Origin: Nitrosotalea devaniterrae
Lineage (GTDB): Archaea > Thermoproteota > Nitrososphaeria > Nitrososphaerales > Nitrosopumilaceae
DNA length: 64,000 bases
Direction of reading: 5' to 3'
NCBI GenBank assembly: GCA_900065925.1
Contig: LN890280.1
Span: forward strand, 302,451-366,450
Made by a program: the position numbers and the translations under genes. Numbering within the stretch: the stretch's first letter is position 1; each line of letters opens with the position of its first letter. The notes under the pieces were generated by a model. The model had not been told where the DNA came from. It ran no database searches and worked only from the letters and a program-made list of their open reading frames with translations. Of the stretch, positions 34,285 through 44,814 are shown one piece after another.

Positions 34285-36198
34285 ATGTCCTCTATTGATT
34301 TAACTTGGGTTATTGGTGGTCCTCAAGGCGGCGGTGTTGAGACTGCTGCAAATATTTTTGCCGGTGCATGTGCTGGTTGTGGACTAAAAGTATTTGGAAA
34401 AAGAGAATATTATTCTAATATCAAAGGTGAACACAGCTATTTTGGAGTCAGAGTTTCTGATAAAATAGTTCGATCTAATGTCAGCGGAATCACAATGCTT
34501 GTGGGCTTTGATGCTGAGACAATATTTCGACATGTCGAGGATGTATTCAATGATGGTGCAATTGTATACGAGTCTGATCTGTCTGCTGTAAAGGTAGATG
34601 AGGTTCCAACTCTTGACGCACAATTCAAGGAGCGTCTCAAAAAATATCTTGTATCAAAAAACAAGCCATTAACCATACAAGGACTACTTGATGAAGCCCG
34701 AGAACGAGGAGTAGTTCTCTATCCTGTCTCATTCAAAGAAATCTTGGCAAATCTATCCGAGGAAACCCAGAATCCAAAACTACGTGGCATGTTTCGTATG
34801 CAAAATGTACTTGCTGTATCCATATCTATTGGATTGCTAGGGCTACCGCCGGAGACATTGTTAAAATCTGTTGGAACAATATTTTCAAGAAAAGCAGAGA
34901 TTGCAGAGATGAATAAAACTGCAGCAAACTATGCCTATAATTATTCTACTGTAAAATACTCTAAATTCAAACATCAGTTACATGCAGTTCCAAAAGAAGA
35001 ACATGTGATGCTTGCTCAAGGCTTTCAATCTACAAGTCTTGGAAAGATAGCATGTGGTTGTAGATTCCAATCGTATTATCCAATTACTCCAGCATCTGAT
35101 GAAAGTGTATTTTTAGAATCAAATGAAATCTTTGAGGTAGAAAACAACAGACCCGGGTCTACACTAGTTGTGCAGACTGAAGATGAAATATCTGCAATTG
35201 GTATGATTATTGGTGCTGCCTTGACTGGAACTAGATCTTCCACAAGTACATCAGGTCCTGGTTTCTCTCTTATGGCAGAAGCTCTTGGTTGGGCTGGAAT
35301 AAATGAAGTTCCAATTGTGGTAACTTTATACCAAAGAAGTGGTCCTTCTACTGGTCTTCCAACAAGGCATGGACAAGATGATTTGCAATTTGCAATACAT
35401 GCAGGACATGGTGACTTTCCAAGAATTGTCTATGCATCTGGTGATACTGAGGAGGGATTTTACGACACTGCAAAATGTTTCAACTTTGCTGACATTTACC
35501 AAATCCCTGTAATACACATGATGGACAAATTTATTGCAAGTACAGTTTCAACCGTAAAAAGATTTGATCCAACTAAAATCACTATACAACGTGGAAAACT
35601 TCTTGAAAAAATTGGAGAATCAGGATACAAAAGATTCACACCATCCCCTGACGGCATATCTCCAAGGTCACGACTTGGACTTGAAAATGGAATATTCTGG
35701 AATACTGGAGATGAGAGTGACGAATCAGGTCACATATCAGAAGACCCTGAAAATCGTATTTATAAAATGGATAAACGTGCGCACAAGATGGAACTTGCAC
35801 TAGAGCAAATTCCTAAAGAAGACTTGGCGATAAACTATGGCGTATCAGACTTTTGTATTCTAAGCTGGGGTTCCACAAAAGGTCCAATTTTAGATGCAAT
35901 TGAGATGCTCAATAAAGCAGGCTATAAGGTCGGTTTTATCCAAATCAAAATGTTGCATCCGTTTCCTACTCAATATGTCCAATCTTTACTTTCAGGAGTC
36001 AAGAAAATAATTGATATCGAGGCAAATCAATCAGGCCAAATGGGTTCACTACTAAATGAATACTTGGATAGGAAAGTTGACTATTACATATTAAAATACA
36101 CTGGAAGACCAATGACTTGTAATGAACTCTTTGATTCTATCAAAAATATTATCGACAATAAAGCAGAGAAAAAACAGGTGCTAAAATATGGTGTCTGA
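34285..36198 (+). CDS. 2-oxoacid:ferredoxin oxidoreductase, fused gamma-alpha subunit
   Basis: 637 residues. The gamma part (about 1-190, [18 protein letters not shown]) is fused to the alpha part with the pyrimidine-binding/YPITP motif ([13 protein letters not shown], about 265-277), as in aerobic archaeal enzymes. With the beta subunit it oxidises pyruvate or 2-oxoglutarate to acyl-CoA, reducing ferredoxin, or runs in reverse. Overlaps beta by 11 nt. Substrate choice is not evident. Confidence 0.92.
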   Translation: MSSIDLTWVIGGPQGGGVETAANIFAGACAGCGLKVFGKREYYSNIKGEHSYFGVRVSDKIVRSNVSGITMLVGFDAETIFRHVEDVFNDGAIVYESDLSAVKVDEVPTLDAQFKERLKKYLVSKNKPLTIQGLLDEARERGVVLYPVSFKEILANLSEETQNPKLRGMFRMQNVLAVSISIGLLGLPPETLLKSVGTIFSRKAEIAEMNKTAANYAYNYSTVKYSKFKHQLHAVPKEEHVMLAQGFQSTSLGKIACGCRFQSYYPITPASDESVFLESNEIFEVENNRPGSTLVVQTEDEISAIGMIIGAALTGTRSSTSTSGPGFSLMAEALGWAGINEVPIVVTLYQRSGPSTGLPTRHGQDDLQFAIHAGHGDFPRIVYASGDTEEGFYDTAKCFNFADIYQIPVIHMMDKFIASTVSTVKRFDPTKITIQRGKLLEKIGESGYKRFTPSPDGISPRSRLGLENGIFWNTGDESDESGHISEDPENRIYKMDKRAHKMELALEQIPKEDLAINYGVSDFCILSWGSTKGPILDAIEMLNKAGYKVGFIQIKMLHPFPTQYVQSLLSGVKKIIDIEANQSGQMGSLLNEYLDRKVDYYILKYTGRPMTCNELFDSIKNIIDNKAEKKQVLKYGV

Positions 36199-37153
36199 TG
36201 TAGCTGATTACAAAACCGAAGTACACAATGACTGGTGCCCAGGCTGTGGAGATTTTGGTATAGTAAGTGCAATACAAATGGCCCTTGCAGAAATGGAAGT
36301 TCCACGACACAAGGCTGCAGTATTTTCTGGAGTGGGATGTTCTGGAAAAACATCTCATTATCTTAACGTGTATGGAGTCCACACTTTGCACGGTAGAGTA
36401 TTACCATTTGCACAGGGCGCAAAACTTGCAAATCCTGAGATGACTATAGTTGCAGTAGGTGGAGACGGTGATGGACTTGGAATTGGTGCTGGACATTTTG
36501 TTGCAGCAGGCAGAAGAAATGTAGACATGACATATCTTATTTTCAACAATGGAGTGTATGGCCTAACTAAAGGACAAGCATCTCCTACACTCAAGCTTGG
36601 ATTGAAAACAAAATCTCTTCCAGAACCCAATGTTAACCAATCTGTAAATCCAATCGCACTAGCTATTGCAAGTGGATTTACATTTGTTGCAAGAGGTTAT
36701 GCATATGATGTAAGACAACTCAAAGACTTGATAATTGCAGCAGTAAAACACCGGGGTCTCTCATTTCTTGATGTATTACAACCATGTCCAACTTACAATG
36801 ACATCAACACAAGAGACTGGTTTTCAGGAATGGATAACATTGATGAGATGACAAACAAGCCAAGGCCTAGAATATACAAGCTTGAGGATACTGGATATGA
36901 TCCAGTTGTACACATTGATTCACCAGCAGAAGAAAATGAAAAACTAACCCAGGCCTTGATAAAGTCTAACGAGTGGGATGCAAAGATTCCAACTGGAATA
37001 TTTTACAAAAATGATATTGCTGCATCATACGATGAGAGGATGGCAGAAAGGATTCCAAACTATCTTGAAAATCCTCCTGCGTATCAGGAAATCTCATCTG
37101 GTGGCAGGTCCATAACTGATATATCTAAAATGCTTGATGTTCTTGAAGTCTGA
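36188..37153 (+). CDS. 2-oxoacid:ferredoxin oxidoreductase, beta subunit
   Basis: 321 residues. Binds thiamine diphosphate and a 4Fe-4S cluster. [14 protein letters not shown] (about 15-28) and [11 protein letters not shown] contribute cysteines. [13 protein letters not shown] is the ThDP/Mg motif. PCPTYND holds the further Cys. No separate ferredoxin-like delta subunit is adjacent, as in other archaeal two-subunit enzymes. The last residues end near 37153, and no partner gene follows. Confidence 0.92.
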   Translation: MVSDVADYKTEVHNDWCPGCGDFGIVSAIQMALAEMEVPRHKAAVFSGVGCSGKTSHYLNVYGVHTLHGRVLPFAQGAKLANPEMTIVAVGGDGDGLGIGAGHFVAAGRRNVDMTYLIFNNGVYGLTKGQASPTLKLGLKTKSLPEPNVNQSVNPIALAIASGFTFVARGYAYDVRQLKDLIIAAVKHRGLSFLDVLQPCPTYNDINTRDWFSGMDNIDEMTNKPRPRIYKLEDTGYDPVVHIDSPAEENEKLTQALIKSNEWDAKIPTGIFYKNDIAASYDERMAERIPNYLENPPAYQEISSGGRSITDISKMLDVLEV

Positions 37154-37246
37154 TTCTTTCCAGTCTCCTTACACCTACTGCCGCACTGTTCGTTTTCCAA
37201 TAATGATATAAGTTATTAGCATGTTCTAAAAAAGAGTAGTTCTAGT

Positions 37247-37681
37247 TTGAATCTGGAAGAAGTAAACAAGATATTTCGAAAATCTATCATCGATGGGTAC
37301 TTCGAACCAAACCTTGTAAAACTAGATTTTAAAAAATCAAACGTAAAACATCCTACTATTCGAGATGACGGACTGATGCAGACAAATCTGTTGCACTTGT
37401 TCTTTGATATTGATACTGGTTCTGATTATCCTGATGGTGATGAATGGTTTATGGCAGAATTTCTTTTCCCGTATAACATAAAAATTCCTGATACCCTCAA
37501 AGGTCCTGACTACTTTAGTACTCTATCAGTTGGGGAAGGAAAGAACTTTTGGAGACACCGGGAACTTATTCGATACAAGTATGGTAAATCCAAAAAATTA
37601 GAAGAATCACTGGATTTTATTGAAAAGAAATACCGTGAACTGCATTCAATGCTAGAGCCTTTGGAAAAAGAAATCAAGTAA
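37247..37681 (+). CDS. Hypothetical protein, 144 aa
   Basis: No family recognised. Soluble, mixed alpha/beta, acidic centre (FDIDTGSDYPDGDEWFMAEFLFPYN) and a C-terminal helix (EESLDFIEKKYRELHSMLEPLEKEI). Start TTG at 37247. A TATA-like gatataag at 37205-37212 suggests its own promoter with a short leader. Its end overlaps the convergent gene at 37674 by 8 nt. Confidence 0.65.
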   Translation: MNLEEVNKIFRKSIIDGYFEPNLVKLDFKKSNVKHPTIRDDGLMQTNLLHLFFDIDTGSDYPDGDEWFMAEFLFPYNIKIPDTLKGPDYFSTLSVGEGKNFWRHRELIRYKYGKSKKLEESLDFIEKKYRELHSMLEPLEKEIK

Positions 37682-38204
37682 CTTTCCATTCGTTTTCTAC
37701 AAAGCCATATGTTCGATCTTCTGCATCAGCACTGATATTCCATCTGCCAATTATGTCGTCAAATTGGTATGAGACCTTTGTAATCTCTTTTGGAATTTTT
37801 TTTGGATCAAGCTGATATGGTAATAACTCTAATACAAAATCGATTTTATCAATGGCAGTGTCAAATGAATGTCTGTCATCAAGATCTATCATGAAGATGA
37901 TATCTGGTTTTCCAGAGAATCTGATGTATACACGCAGACTTTTTCCTCCACCTCTTCGGCGCTTCATCTCTTTTATGATGCCCTTTAGTTTGTCCCATCG
38001 TAATGCTCCAAATTGCTTGAAAAAAACCTCATTGAATTCAAGTGGGAATGTAATATCCATCATTGTTGTAAAATCTTCGTCCTGGTCTGCACTAGGATCT
38101 TCCTGAACATTGAACAAATTATGTAATAGACTAAAGAGAACCTCCATTTCCCATGGGGACGTACCGTAGAATCTTAATGAAAGCGGAAGTTTGGATATGC
38201 TCAT
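37674..38204 (-). CDS. Hypothetical protein, 176 aa
   Basis: No family recognised. Soluble alpha/beta protein with a basic patch (IKEMKRRRGGGKSLRVYIRF, about 93-112) that could contact nucleic acid, followed by beta strands (DIIFMIDLDDRHSFDTAIDKIDFVLELL). ATG at 38204. Convergent overlap of 8 nt with the preceding gene. Function not inferred. Confidence 0.65.
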   Translation of the reverse strand: MSISKLPLSLRFYGTSPWEMEVLFSLLHNLFNVQEDPSADQDEDFTTMMDITFPLEFNEVFFKQFGALRWDKLKGIIKEMKRRRGGGKSLRVYIRFSGKPDIIFMIDLDDRHSFDTAIDKIDFVLELLPYQLDPKKIPKEITKVSYQFDDIIGRWNISADAEDRTYGFVENEWKVT

Positions 38205-38291
38205 TTACAAATAATGCTGAAAATTTCTAATTAAAGGTTCACTACTGGTAAATAATTTTCTAATTGTGGTTTGTAAATTGGGTGGTACACG

Positions 38292-38329
38292 TCTTATAGG
38301 ACTCAAGTTCAAGGTTCAGACCTGTAAGA
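38292..38329. other. Inverted repeat in intergenic region
   Basis: TCTTATAGG (38292-38300) and CCTGTAAGA (38321-38329) pair over 9 bp with one G-U. An inner AGGT/ACCT (38312-38323) offers an alternative hairpin. It lies between the end of the cytochrome-like gene and the start of the 176-aa gene, so it could be a transcript-end structure or an operator. Confidence 0.3.
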
Positions 38330-38377
38330 ATCTGAAAATGTTTAATGATCTAATGCTGGCTTGGCAGAAAACATGTC

Positions 38378-38911
38378 TTATATGAAATTCATGATAATTC
38401 CGTGATGCCATCTTGTAATTACATGTAAAACAACAAGAGTTACTAGCATTGCAGCAAGAATTGCTTGACCATGAACCAGTCTACTAAAGAATTTTAAATT
38501 TTTACCAGATGTAAATTTTAGTATTATGCCACTAATCATTGACACTGTCATGACTATAGCTAATGAAAGTGAGATGTAATCAAGACCTCTGATGAGCATG
38601 AATCCATGAGATAGACCTGCAAAGAACCCTATTGCATTTAGCATTATGTGAAAATTTAATATTGGTTGGTACATAGATGCTAGACTTTGTGAAGCACTAG
38701 AGCCTACGACTAGTTTTATGACAGATGTCTTCTTTATGATTTTGAATATAACAAGCGAGAGATTGGCGGCTATTCCACATCCTATTGCTAGCCAACCAAG
38801 AGTAGGAGCTACACTAGATTCTCTATTGTCATCAGCATAAGATAGAGCAGGAACAAGTACAAGTGATATGATAATTGATATTCTCAAATAAGGATTGGAA
38901 AAAATTCGCAT
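38378..38911 (-). CDS. Four/five-helix membrane protein, candidate diheme cytochrome b
   Basis: 177 residues. Hydrophobic segments at about 9-26 (maybe a signal), 37-59, 86-107, 112-132 and 146-165. His88 and His102 lie 14 apart in one helix, His147 and His163 lie 16 apart in another helix of the same orientation. These would ligate two b hemes on opposite membrane faces, the pattern of small four-helix diheme b proteins. No recognised family name. Co-transcribed after the 77-aa protein (5-nt gap). The frame extends to 38968, but ATG 38911 is chosen. Heme binding is inference. Confidence 0.72.
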   Translation of the reverse strand: MRIFSNPYLRISIIISLVLVPALSYADDNRESSVAPTLGWLAIGCGIAANLSLVIFKIIKKTSVIKLVVGSSASQSLASMYQPILNFHIMLNAIGFFAGLSHGFMLIRGLDYISLSLAIVMTVSMISGIILKFTSGKNLKFFSRLVHGQAILAAMLVTLVVLHVITRWHHGIIMNFI

Positions 38912-38916
38912 AATGA

Positions 38917-39150
38917 TTACACCAATCTCATTTTGGCAGCCTTTCTTCTTATTGTAATTACTTTGCAAATTGAATATCCGACTATGCCAAGTATTGCAAA
39001 TATGGTGATGTATAATGTCAAACTAAAAATAGTTAGGATCGTTGTATCTGGTTGATCGTCTCCATTTCTCGCATATTGTGCAAGGGCTAGTGTGGGTGCA
39101 CTCGTAGCAAGTACAACAAATGCAATCAGTACGTATGAATATAATTTCAT
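38917..39150 (-). CDS. Small exported single-helix membrane protein, 77 aa
   Basis: Signal peptide about 1-24 (YVLIAFVVLATSAPTLALAQ), short polar loop (YARNGDDQPDTT), then one membrane helix (about 37-62) and a basic tail (IRRKAAKMR). First gene of a two-gene unit with the candidate cytochrome b, so it may be its partner subunit. No function recognised. Confidence 0.7.
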   Translation of the reverse strand: MKLYSYVLIAFVVLATSAPTLALAQYARNGDDQPDTTILTIFSLTLYITIFAILGIVGYSICKVITIRRKAAKMRLV

Positions 39151-39298
39151 TGAATAATTGATATGTCAATCAGAATAAAACGGATGCTACCATTTCTATT
39201 GATGAGAATGCTAAATTATATTGAAATATGTGTTTGATAAAAATAAAAATTAAGAAAAGGGAATTTTGTTAGAATTGTTTTAGCGAAATTTACAGGAC

Positions 39299-40081
39299 TC
39301 AAGTCTGTTTTTTAATGACATCCTTTTTTGTTACAGTCAGATATACGACTGTAGCTAATATTGTAGCAAGGAAGATAACACTTGTTATTACAGTTCCCAG
39401 TCCCAAGCCGCCGTTGCTCAAATCTTGGGAGAGATAGTCACCTATCGAAGCTCCCAGGGGACGAGTCAGAATGTATGCTATCCAAAATGCCAAAATAGCA
39501 TTTACCTTGAAAACGAAATGACTTATTGCAACAGCTGCAATTAGACCTGCAAAAATGATTGCAGAGAGCATGTATCCAAGGTTTATGGTCTCAGCTAGTA
39601 GGTCTCCTGCAGCAGTTCCAAGTGCAAATGTAAACAAAATGGCTAACCAGTAAAATGCCTCTCTTCTGGTAGTGACGATTGAATGTATTGACAATGTTTT
39701 TTCTTTCTTGTACCAAGCAGCAAAGACTATTGAAAGAATGACTGTAAAGATTATCGTAGTATACATCAAAGGTATGCCGAGGTTATCAGTCAAATTGTCC
39801 GTGATGAGAGTTCCTACTATGCTAATTAGAACAACTGCAAGCCAGTAGATTCCAGGCACATATTTTTTGAATTTGAACTGAAAGACTAGCGCTACAACAA
39901 GCATTGTTCCAATGATTGCAGTTACTCCGTCCAGTCCAAGATTCAAATTTGTATTTAAAAAATCAGCACCTGTCTCACCAACAGTGGTGCATAGAATCTT
40001 GATTATCCAAAAGAACAACGTGATTTCTGGTACCTTGTTTAGCATTATTCGAACTCCTGACTTGGGTTCTTTATCGTCCAT
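39299..40081 (-). CDS. DUF347-repeat (COG4705) membrane protein
   Basis: 260 residues with about eight membrane segments. Four internal repeats are marked by GD/ET motifs: TTVGETGADFLNTNLNLG, GTLITDNLTDNLG, GTAAGDLLAETINLG and GASIGDYLSQDL. The N-terminal NKVPEITLFFWIIKILCTTVGET is characteristic of the family. Proposed to be transport-related, but the substrate is not established. Acidic residues inside helices would suit cations. Single gene. Confidence 0.85.
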   Translation of the reverse strand: MDDKEPKSGVRIMLNKVPEITLFFWIIKILCTTVGETGADFLNTNLNLGLDGVTAIIGTMLVVALVFQFKFKKYVPGIYWLAVVLISIVGTLITDNLTDNLGIPLMYTTIIFTVILSIVFAAWYKKEKTLSIHSIVTTRREAFYWLAILFTFALGTAAGDLLAETINLGYMLSAIIFAGLIAAVAISHFVFKVNAILAFWIAYILTRPLGASIGDYLSQDLSNGGLGLGTVITSVIFLATILATVVYLTVTKKDVIKKQT

Positions 40082-40163
40082 TTTTTCACTACGTGTATGG
40101 TTGATATTAATTGTTATAATGAACAGTACAATTTTTTAGAAAAATTTTGACTAGATGAAGACT

Positions 40164-40715
40164 CTAGACTGTCATTAGATACTTGAACAGGTACAACACA
40201 CCTATTGTTGAAATCACATACACCATGGGCTTCCATGCTAATACTGGAAAACTTGGTGTTGTAAGCTTGACTTTGTAATTATCAAGAACTGTATTGACAT
40301 ACTTTCGTATTCGCTCATTCCAAATCTTGTATTCTATCTGGTGTTTTTTCAGTAGGGTCTCTATCTCGTAAAAGACTGGAGTTCTTTGACAAAATAGATG
40401 TTGGAGATAATCACGTGAAACCTCCACTTCTGCTTGAATTGCAACAAGGCCTTTTTTCATTTCTAATAGTCGTACATGCATCTCCCATGGCTTTTTTAGC
40501 TTGAGTGAAAGGCCACTACCAATCTGTGTTTCTTGTTTGTGTTCAAATTTTACATGAGTAAAGCCTTCATTTGAAAAGATCTTCAACATTTCTTCTACGC
40601 TTTTCTTTACAACTATGGTAAGCTGCTCTACGCCCTTTGTATCCACTTTTACTTTGTCGCTTTTACCGTCTAGAAAAGACATTGTCTTTGGGTACTTGGT
40701 GAGAAACTCTACCAT
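40164..40715 (-). CDS. Tail-anchored hypothetical protein, 183 aa
   Basis: No family recognised. Soluble N-terminal region with alternating strands and helices (QLTIVVKKSVEEMLKIFSNEGF, KKGLVAIQAEVEVSRDYLQHLF) and one C-terminal membrane helix (about 163-180: PMVYVISTIGVLYLFKYL), so it faces the cytoplasm. ATG at 40715. An in-frame ATG 11 codons later is possible. Lies 41 nt after cofE on the same strand and may be co-transcribed. Confidence 0.65.
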   Translation of the reverse strand: MVEFLTKYPKTMSFLDGKSDKVKVDTKGVEQLTIVVKKSVEEMLKIFSNEGFTHVKFEHKQETQIGSGLSLKLKKPWEMHVRLLEMKKGLVAIQAEVEVSRDYLQHLFCQRTPVFYEIETLLKKHQIEYKIWNERIRKYVNTVLDNYKVKLTTPSFPVLAWKPMVYVISTIGVLYLFKYLMTV

Positions 40716-40756
40716 GTCTTGGCGTCCATTTTAGTTCTATTAAAACTATAGTTGCT

Positions 40757-41527
40757 TTAAATTCGCATTCCTAGTCCACGAACATAGACACATTGTTCGT
40801 ATGAAATAGCCATCTCATCTTCTCGTATTTTTCTATCTGTGAGTATTGCGTTTGAATCCCTGACCAATACACATGGGGTTGCATCTGATCCTTCACCCAT
40901 CTTTAGATTTGCAATTGATGCAAGATCATCTGCAACTGCTTGAAAAGTCACCTTGAGAGAATTACCATACAAGTCTTTTTCACCTCGAAGATCTGAGGTG
41001 GGCTCTATACCAGAACACGCAATTGCAACTCCTACTGTTCCAACTCTTCCTGGCATCAATCTGCTGTCTGCAATGATTATACCTACATGCACATTAAATT
41101 TTAACAGAAATTTTCTTCTGAGATGTTCTGCTACAAGATATGGCTCGTTTGGATACAAAACAATGGTTCCACTTTTTGTGTTTGATTTGTCTATTCCTGC
41201 ATTTGGTGCCATAATATTATCTGATGATGTAATTACAAATCCTGGAATTCCGCCAAATATGATATCTGATTCTCTTAAAATTATTTCTGCAATGGTGGGT
41301 TTCATGCGAAATTTTTTGCCAATCTTTTCAGCATCAAAAGAAGGCATAACTTTATTGTATTCTAAAACTCTTCCTTGTGAATTTGCAATGTACTTGCTTG
41401 ATATGACTAGCACATCCCCCTCTAGTGGTACCATGCTGGAGTTTTCCAGATCTGTCACCAGACTTTCAAACAAATCAAACTGTTCTTTTTTTAATGTAGA
41501 CTTTATAGGCAAAACTGTGAGTGGCAT
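40757..41527 (-). CDS. cofE: Coenzyme F420-0:L-glutamate ligase
   Basis: 256 residues. Adds L-glutamate residues to F420-0 with GTP. Family segments are GDVLVISSKYIANSQGR (about 37-53), the nucleotide/metal region IADSRLMPGRVGTVGVAIACSGIEP (about 152-176), and LVRDSNAI-like C-terminal region. Length agrees with archaeal CofE. No other F420 biosynthesis gene is in the window. Divergent from the leuC-type gene at 41601. Confidence 0.92.
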   Translation of the reverse strand: MPLTVLPIKSTLKKEQFDLFESLVTDLENSSMVPLEGDVLVISSKYIANSQGRVLEYNKVMPSFDAEKIGKKFRMKPTIAEIILRESDIIFGGIPGFVITSSDNIMAPNAGIDKSNTKSGTIVLYPNEPYLVAEHLRRKFLLKFNVHVGIIIADSRLMPGRVGTVGVAIACSGIEPTSDLRGEKDLYGNSLKVTFQAVADDLASIANLKMGEGSDATPCVLVRDSNAILTDRKIREDEMAISYEQCVYVRGLGMRI

Positions 41528-41600
41528 GTCTGGTTTTACATGACAATTACTAATAATGGTTCTCCAAACATTTTAATTTCTTGAACGTTGATTTTCAATA

Positions 41601-42872
41601 TTGAATATTACTGAAAAGATCCTAGCCAGGGCTTCTGGAAAAACATCAGTTTCTCCAGATGATGTAGTTTTTGTCAATGTGGATAAGGTAATGGTTCATG
41701 ATGTATCTGGACCTGGAGTAATGGCAGTATTTGAAAAACTCAGAAAAAAAGGAATGATAATTGATAAAATATGGGATCCAGAAAGAGTGTGGGTTGCAGA
41801 AGATCATTTTGTACCTGCAGCCGATAAAATATCTGCACAAAATATTGTATCACTAACGAATTTTACAAAGCAGTTTGGAATCAAAAAACATTTCAAGTAT
41901 GGTATGGGTCAGTATGGAATATGTCATACTCTATCTCATGAAGAGGCCATGGTACTTCCTGGAGAGGTATACGTTGGAGGAGATTCTCATACAAATACTA
42001 CAGGAGCCCTAGGTGCATTTGCTGCAGGGCTAGGACATACTGATGTTGCATATGTTTTGTTAAATGGTAAAATTTGGTTCAAGGTGCCAGAGACATTATT
42101 TTTCAAGATAAATGGAAAACTTCCAGATCACGTGATGGCAAAAGACTTGATATTAAAAATAATTGGAGATATTGGAACTGACGGTGCTGCATACAAAACC
42201 ATGCAATTTGGTGGTACTGGAGTATCAGAAATGTCTGTTGAAAGTAGGTTGACACTAACAAACATGACAACAGAAGCAGGTGCCAAAAGTGGCATAGTGG
42301 AACCTGATCAAAAATTAAGAGACTATCTTGCAGCACGGGGAGTTACAAAATATGATGAAGTTCATGAAGATTCTGATGCTCAGTATGAAAAAATTTACGA
42401 GTATGAAGGATCTGAAATGGAACCAATTGTTGCAAAACCATTCTCTCCTGAAAATACAGTTGTTGCGCGTGATCTATCTTCAGTTGAGCTTGACAAGGCA
42501 TACATTGGTTCATGCACTGGTGCCAAGCTAGAGGATTTGCAAGCTGCTGCAAAAATTCTAAAAGGAAAAACAGTAAAGATTAGAACTGAAATACTACCTG
42601 CAGCAATGTCAATATTTAGAAAAGCAATGGATCAAGGATTATTGAAAATCTTTATGGATGCTGGAGTAGTTGTAGGGCCGCCTACATGTGGTGCTTGCTG
42701 TGGTGCTCACATGGGTGTATTGGCAAAAGATGAAATCTGCATCAGCACAACTAATAGAAATTTCCCAGGAAGGATGGGACATGTAGAATCTCAAACATAT
42801 CTTGCATCACCACTTGTTGCAGCAGCATCTGCCGTCACAGGAAAAATTACTGACCCGAGGGACCTCAAATGA
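41601..42872 (+). CDS. leuC: Aconitase-family large subunit, archaeal LeuC/HacA type
   Basis: 423 residues. Hydro-lyase with a 4Fe-4S cluster. Substrate region GGDSHTNTTGALGAF and cluster Cys in YIGSCTGAKLEDL and GPPTCGACCGAHMG, followed by NRNFPGRMGH. This matches the 3-isopropylmalate dehydratase/homoaconitase group found in archaea. Start TTG at 41601. Overlaps its small subunit by 4 nt. A second, bacterial-like pair follows at 43400, so the substrate of this one may not be isopropylmalate. Confidence 0.9.
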   Translation: MNITEKILARASGKTSVSPDDVVFVNVDKVMVHDVSGPGVMAVFEKLRKKGMIIDKIWDPERVWVAEDHFVPAADKISAQNIVSLTNFTKQFGIKKHFKYGMGQYGICHTLSHEEAMVLPGEVYVGGDSHTNTTGALGAFAAGLGHTDVAYVLLNGKIWFKVPETLFFKINGKLPDHVMAKDLILKIIGDIGTDGAAYKTMQFGGTGVSEMSVESRLTLTNMTTEAGAKSGIVEPDQKLRDYLAARGVTKYDEVHEDSDAQYEKIYEYEGSEMEPIVAKPFSPENTVVARDLSSVELDKAYIGSCTGAKLEDLQAAAKILKGKTVKIRTEILPAAMSIFRKAMDQGLLKIFMDAGVVVGPPTCGACCGAHMGVLAKDEICISTTNRNFPGRMGHVESQTYLASPLVAAASAVTGKITDPRDLK

Positions 42873-43351
42873 AAGGCTCTGTAATAAAATACGAACGTGA
42901 CAATATCGACACTGATGTGATATTGCCAGGTCCATATCTTAAGATTCACGATTATGCAGAACTTGCAACACACGCAATGGAAGGACTTGACAAGGACTTT
43001 CACAAGCGAGTCAAACCCGGCGATTTCATAGTTGCTGGGAAAAACTTTGGCTGTGGCTCTAGCCGAGAACATGCTCCTATCGCATTATCCTATTCGGGAA
43101 TCAAGGCAGTACTTGCCTTGTCTTTTGCAAGAATATTTTATAGAAATGCAGTAGATGGGGCATTTTTACTTCCAATTGAAATTGATGAAAGTGCATACAA
43201 AGACATCTCTGACAGTGACTCACTTGAAGTTGATATATCCAAAAATGAAATTCAAAACTTGACTAAAAATAAAGTATACAAAATAAAGCCCTTCCCAGAA
43301 CTAATTGGAAAAATAATAGAAGCCGGCGGACTATTCAACTATAAACCGTAA
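42869..43351 (+). CDS. leuD: Aconitase-family small subunit, archaeal LeuD/HacB type
   Basis: 160 residues. Swivel domain pairing with the 423-aa large subunit. NIDTDVILPGPYLKIHDYAEL carries the specificity loop as YLKI, where (from memory) archaeal isopropylmalate isomerases have YLRT and homoaconitases YLV-type loops. The conserved NFGCGSSREHAPIAL is present. The loop therefore does not settle the substrate. Confidence 0.9.
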   Translation: MKGSVIKYERDNIDTDVILPGPYLKIHDYAELATHAMEGLDKDFHKRVKPGDFIVAGKNFGCGSSREHAPIALSYSGIKAVLALSFARIFYRNAVDGAFLLPIEIDESAYKDISDSDSLEVDISKNEIQNLTKNKVYKIKPFPELIGKIIEAGGLFNYKP

Positions 43352-43366
43352 CTGGTATCTTATACT

Positions 43367-43374
43367 ATTATATC
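43367..43374 (+). promoter_or_regulatory. TATA box of the second leuCD pair
   Basis: attatatc lies 26-33 nt before ATG 43400, giving the second pair its own leaderless transcript separate from the first pair, which ends at 43351. Confidence 0.5.
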
Positions 43375-43399
43375 TCCGGTTCTGATTGTGATAATCTAA

Positions 43400-44812
43400 A
43401 TGCCAAAGACACTATTTGAGAAAATTTGGGATTCACACATGGTTGTGGAAGAAGATGGGAGGTCTCTACTATATGTTGACAGACACCTTGTCCACGAAGT
43501 TACTTCTCCTCAAGCTTTTGACGGTTTACGTATGAACAAACGTACAGTGCGACGCACTGATCTTACATTTGCAACAATGGACCACAACGTACCTACCAGT
43601 GACAGGTCATTACCTATCTTAGATCAAACATCTTCAATGCAAATCAAAGCACTCGAAAAAAACTGTAAAGAATTTGGAATCACCCTATTTGATATCAATA
43701 GTCCCAACCAAGGCATAGTACATGTAATAGGTCCGGAATTGGGAATTACACTTCCTGGAACAACCATTGTTTGTGGTGATAGTCATACCTCTACACATGG
43801 TGCCTTTGGTGCACTTGCATTTGGAATAGGCACAAGTGATGTAGAACATGTATTGGCTACTCAGTGTATAATGATGGAAAAACCAAAAACTTTTGAAATT
43901 AAAATTCAGGGAAAAAGAAAAAACCCACATGCAGTAACTGCAAAAGACATCATTCTATCCATTATTAGAAAAATTGGAACTGCTGGAGGAACGGGAACCG
44001 TAATTGAATATCGCGGTGAGACAATATCTGAACTAACAATGGAGCAGAGAATGACAATATGCAACATGTCAATAGAGGCAGGAGCGCGTGCTGGATTGAT
44101 CGCACCTGATGAAAAAACATACCAATACCTCAAGGGAAGAAAATATTCTCCTGAAAATTATGATGAATCTGTAGACTATTGGCGTGAAAATCTAAAAACC
44201 GATAGTAGCGCAAAATTTGATAAATCGTTTATTCTTAGTGCAGAAAACATTGTGCCACAGGTAAGTTGGGGAACAAATCCGGCCATGACAACTGATGTTA
44301 CAGGAACCGTTCCTTTCCCAGATGAATATGGAAGAGGAAATCCTGAAGAACAAAAGGGAGCAGAAAAGGCACTCCAGTACATGAATCTCAAGCCTGGCAT
44401 GGCAATTACAGATATTGCAATTGACAGAGTGTTCATTGGTTCATGCACGAATTCAAGACTAGAAGATTTGACAGAGGCTGCAAAAGTTGTACAAGGAAAA
44501 CAAGTTTCAGCCAAAGTGCGAGCAATGGTTGTTCCAGGATCACAACTTGTCAAGAAAAATGCAGAACAGCTAGGCCTTGATAAAATATTCAAAGATGCTG
44601 GATTTGAATGGAGAGAATCTGGCTGTAGCATGTGTCTTGGTATGAATCCTGACATCTTGGCAGCAGGGGAACGATGTGCAAGCACTTCGAACAGAAACTT
44701 TGAGGGACGACAAGGCACTGGAGGAAGGACACATCTTGTAAGTCCTGTAATGGCAGCAGCCGCTGCAATTCATGGACATTTTATTGATGTAAGAGAATTG
44801 GATTTGAATTAA
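43400..44812 (+). CDS. leuC: 3-isopropylmalate dehydratase large subunit, bacterial type
   Basis: 470 residues, the usual bacterial LeuC length. N-terminal [44 protein letters not shown], cluster Cys in [13 protein letters not shown] and [12 protein letters not shown]-terminal [19 protein letters not shown]. Catalyses isomerisation of 2- to 3-isopropylmalate in leucine synthesis, or citraconate chemistry in isoleucine synthesis. 2 nt before its small subunit. Compared with the first pair it looks acquired or retained from a bacterial lineage, though base composition is like its neighbours. Confidence 0.94.
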   Translation: MPKTLFEKIWDSHMVVEEDGRSLLYVDRHLVHEVTSPQAFDGLRMNKRTVRRTDLTFATMDHNVPTSDRSLPILDQTSSMQIKALEKNCKEFGITLFDINSPNQGIVHVIGPELGITLPGTTIVCGDSHTSTHGAFGALAFGIGTSDVEHVLATQCIMMEKPKTFEIKIQGKRKNPHAVTAKDIILSIIRKIGTAGGTGTVIEYRGETISELTMEQRMTICNMSIEAGARAGLIAPDEKTYQYLKGRKYSPENYDESVDYWRENLKTDSSAKFDKSFILSAENIVPQVSWGTNPAMTTDVTGTVPFPDEYGRGNPEEQKGAEKALQYMNLKPGMAITDIAIDRVFIGSCTNSRLEDLTEAAKVVQGKQVSAKVRAMVVPGSQLVKKNAEQLGLDKIFKDAGFEWRESGCSMCLGMNPDILAAGERCASTSNRNFEGRQGTGGRTHLVSPVMAAAAAIHGHFIDVRELDLN

Positions 44813-44814
44813 AG

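Noticed and set aside
38292-38329. tRNA-like element (GGTTCAGACC resembles a T arm)
   Set aside because: No acceptor, D or anticodon stems can be drawn around it.
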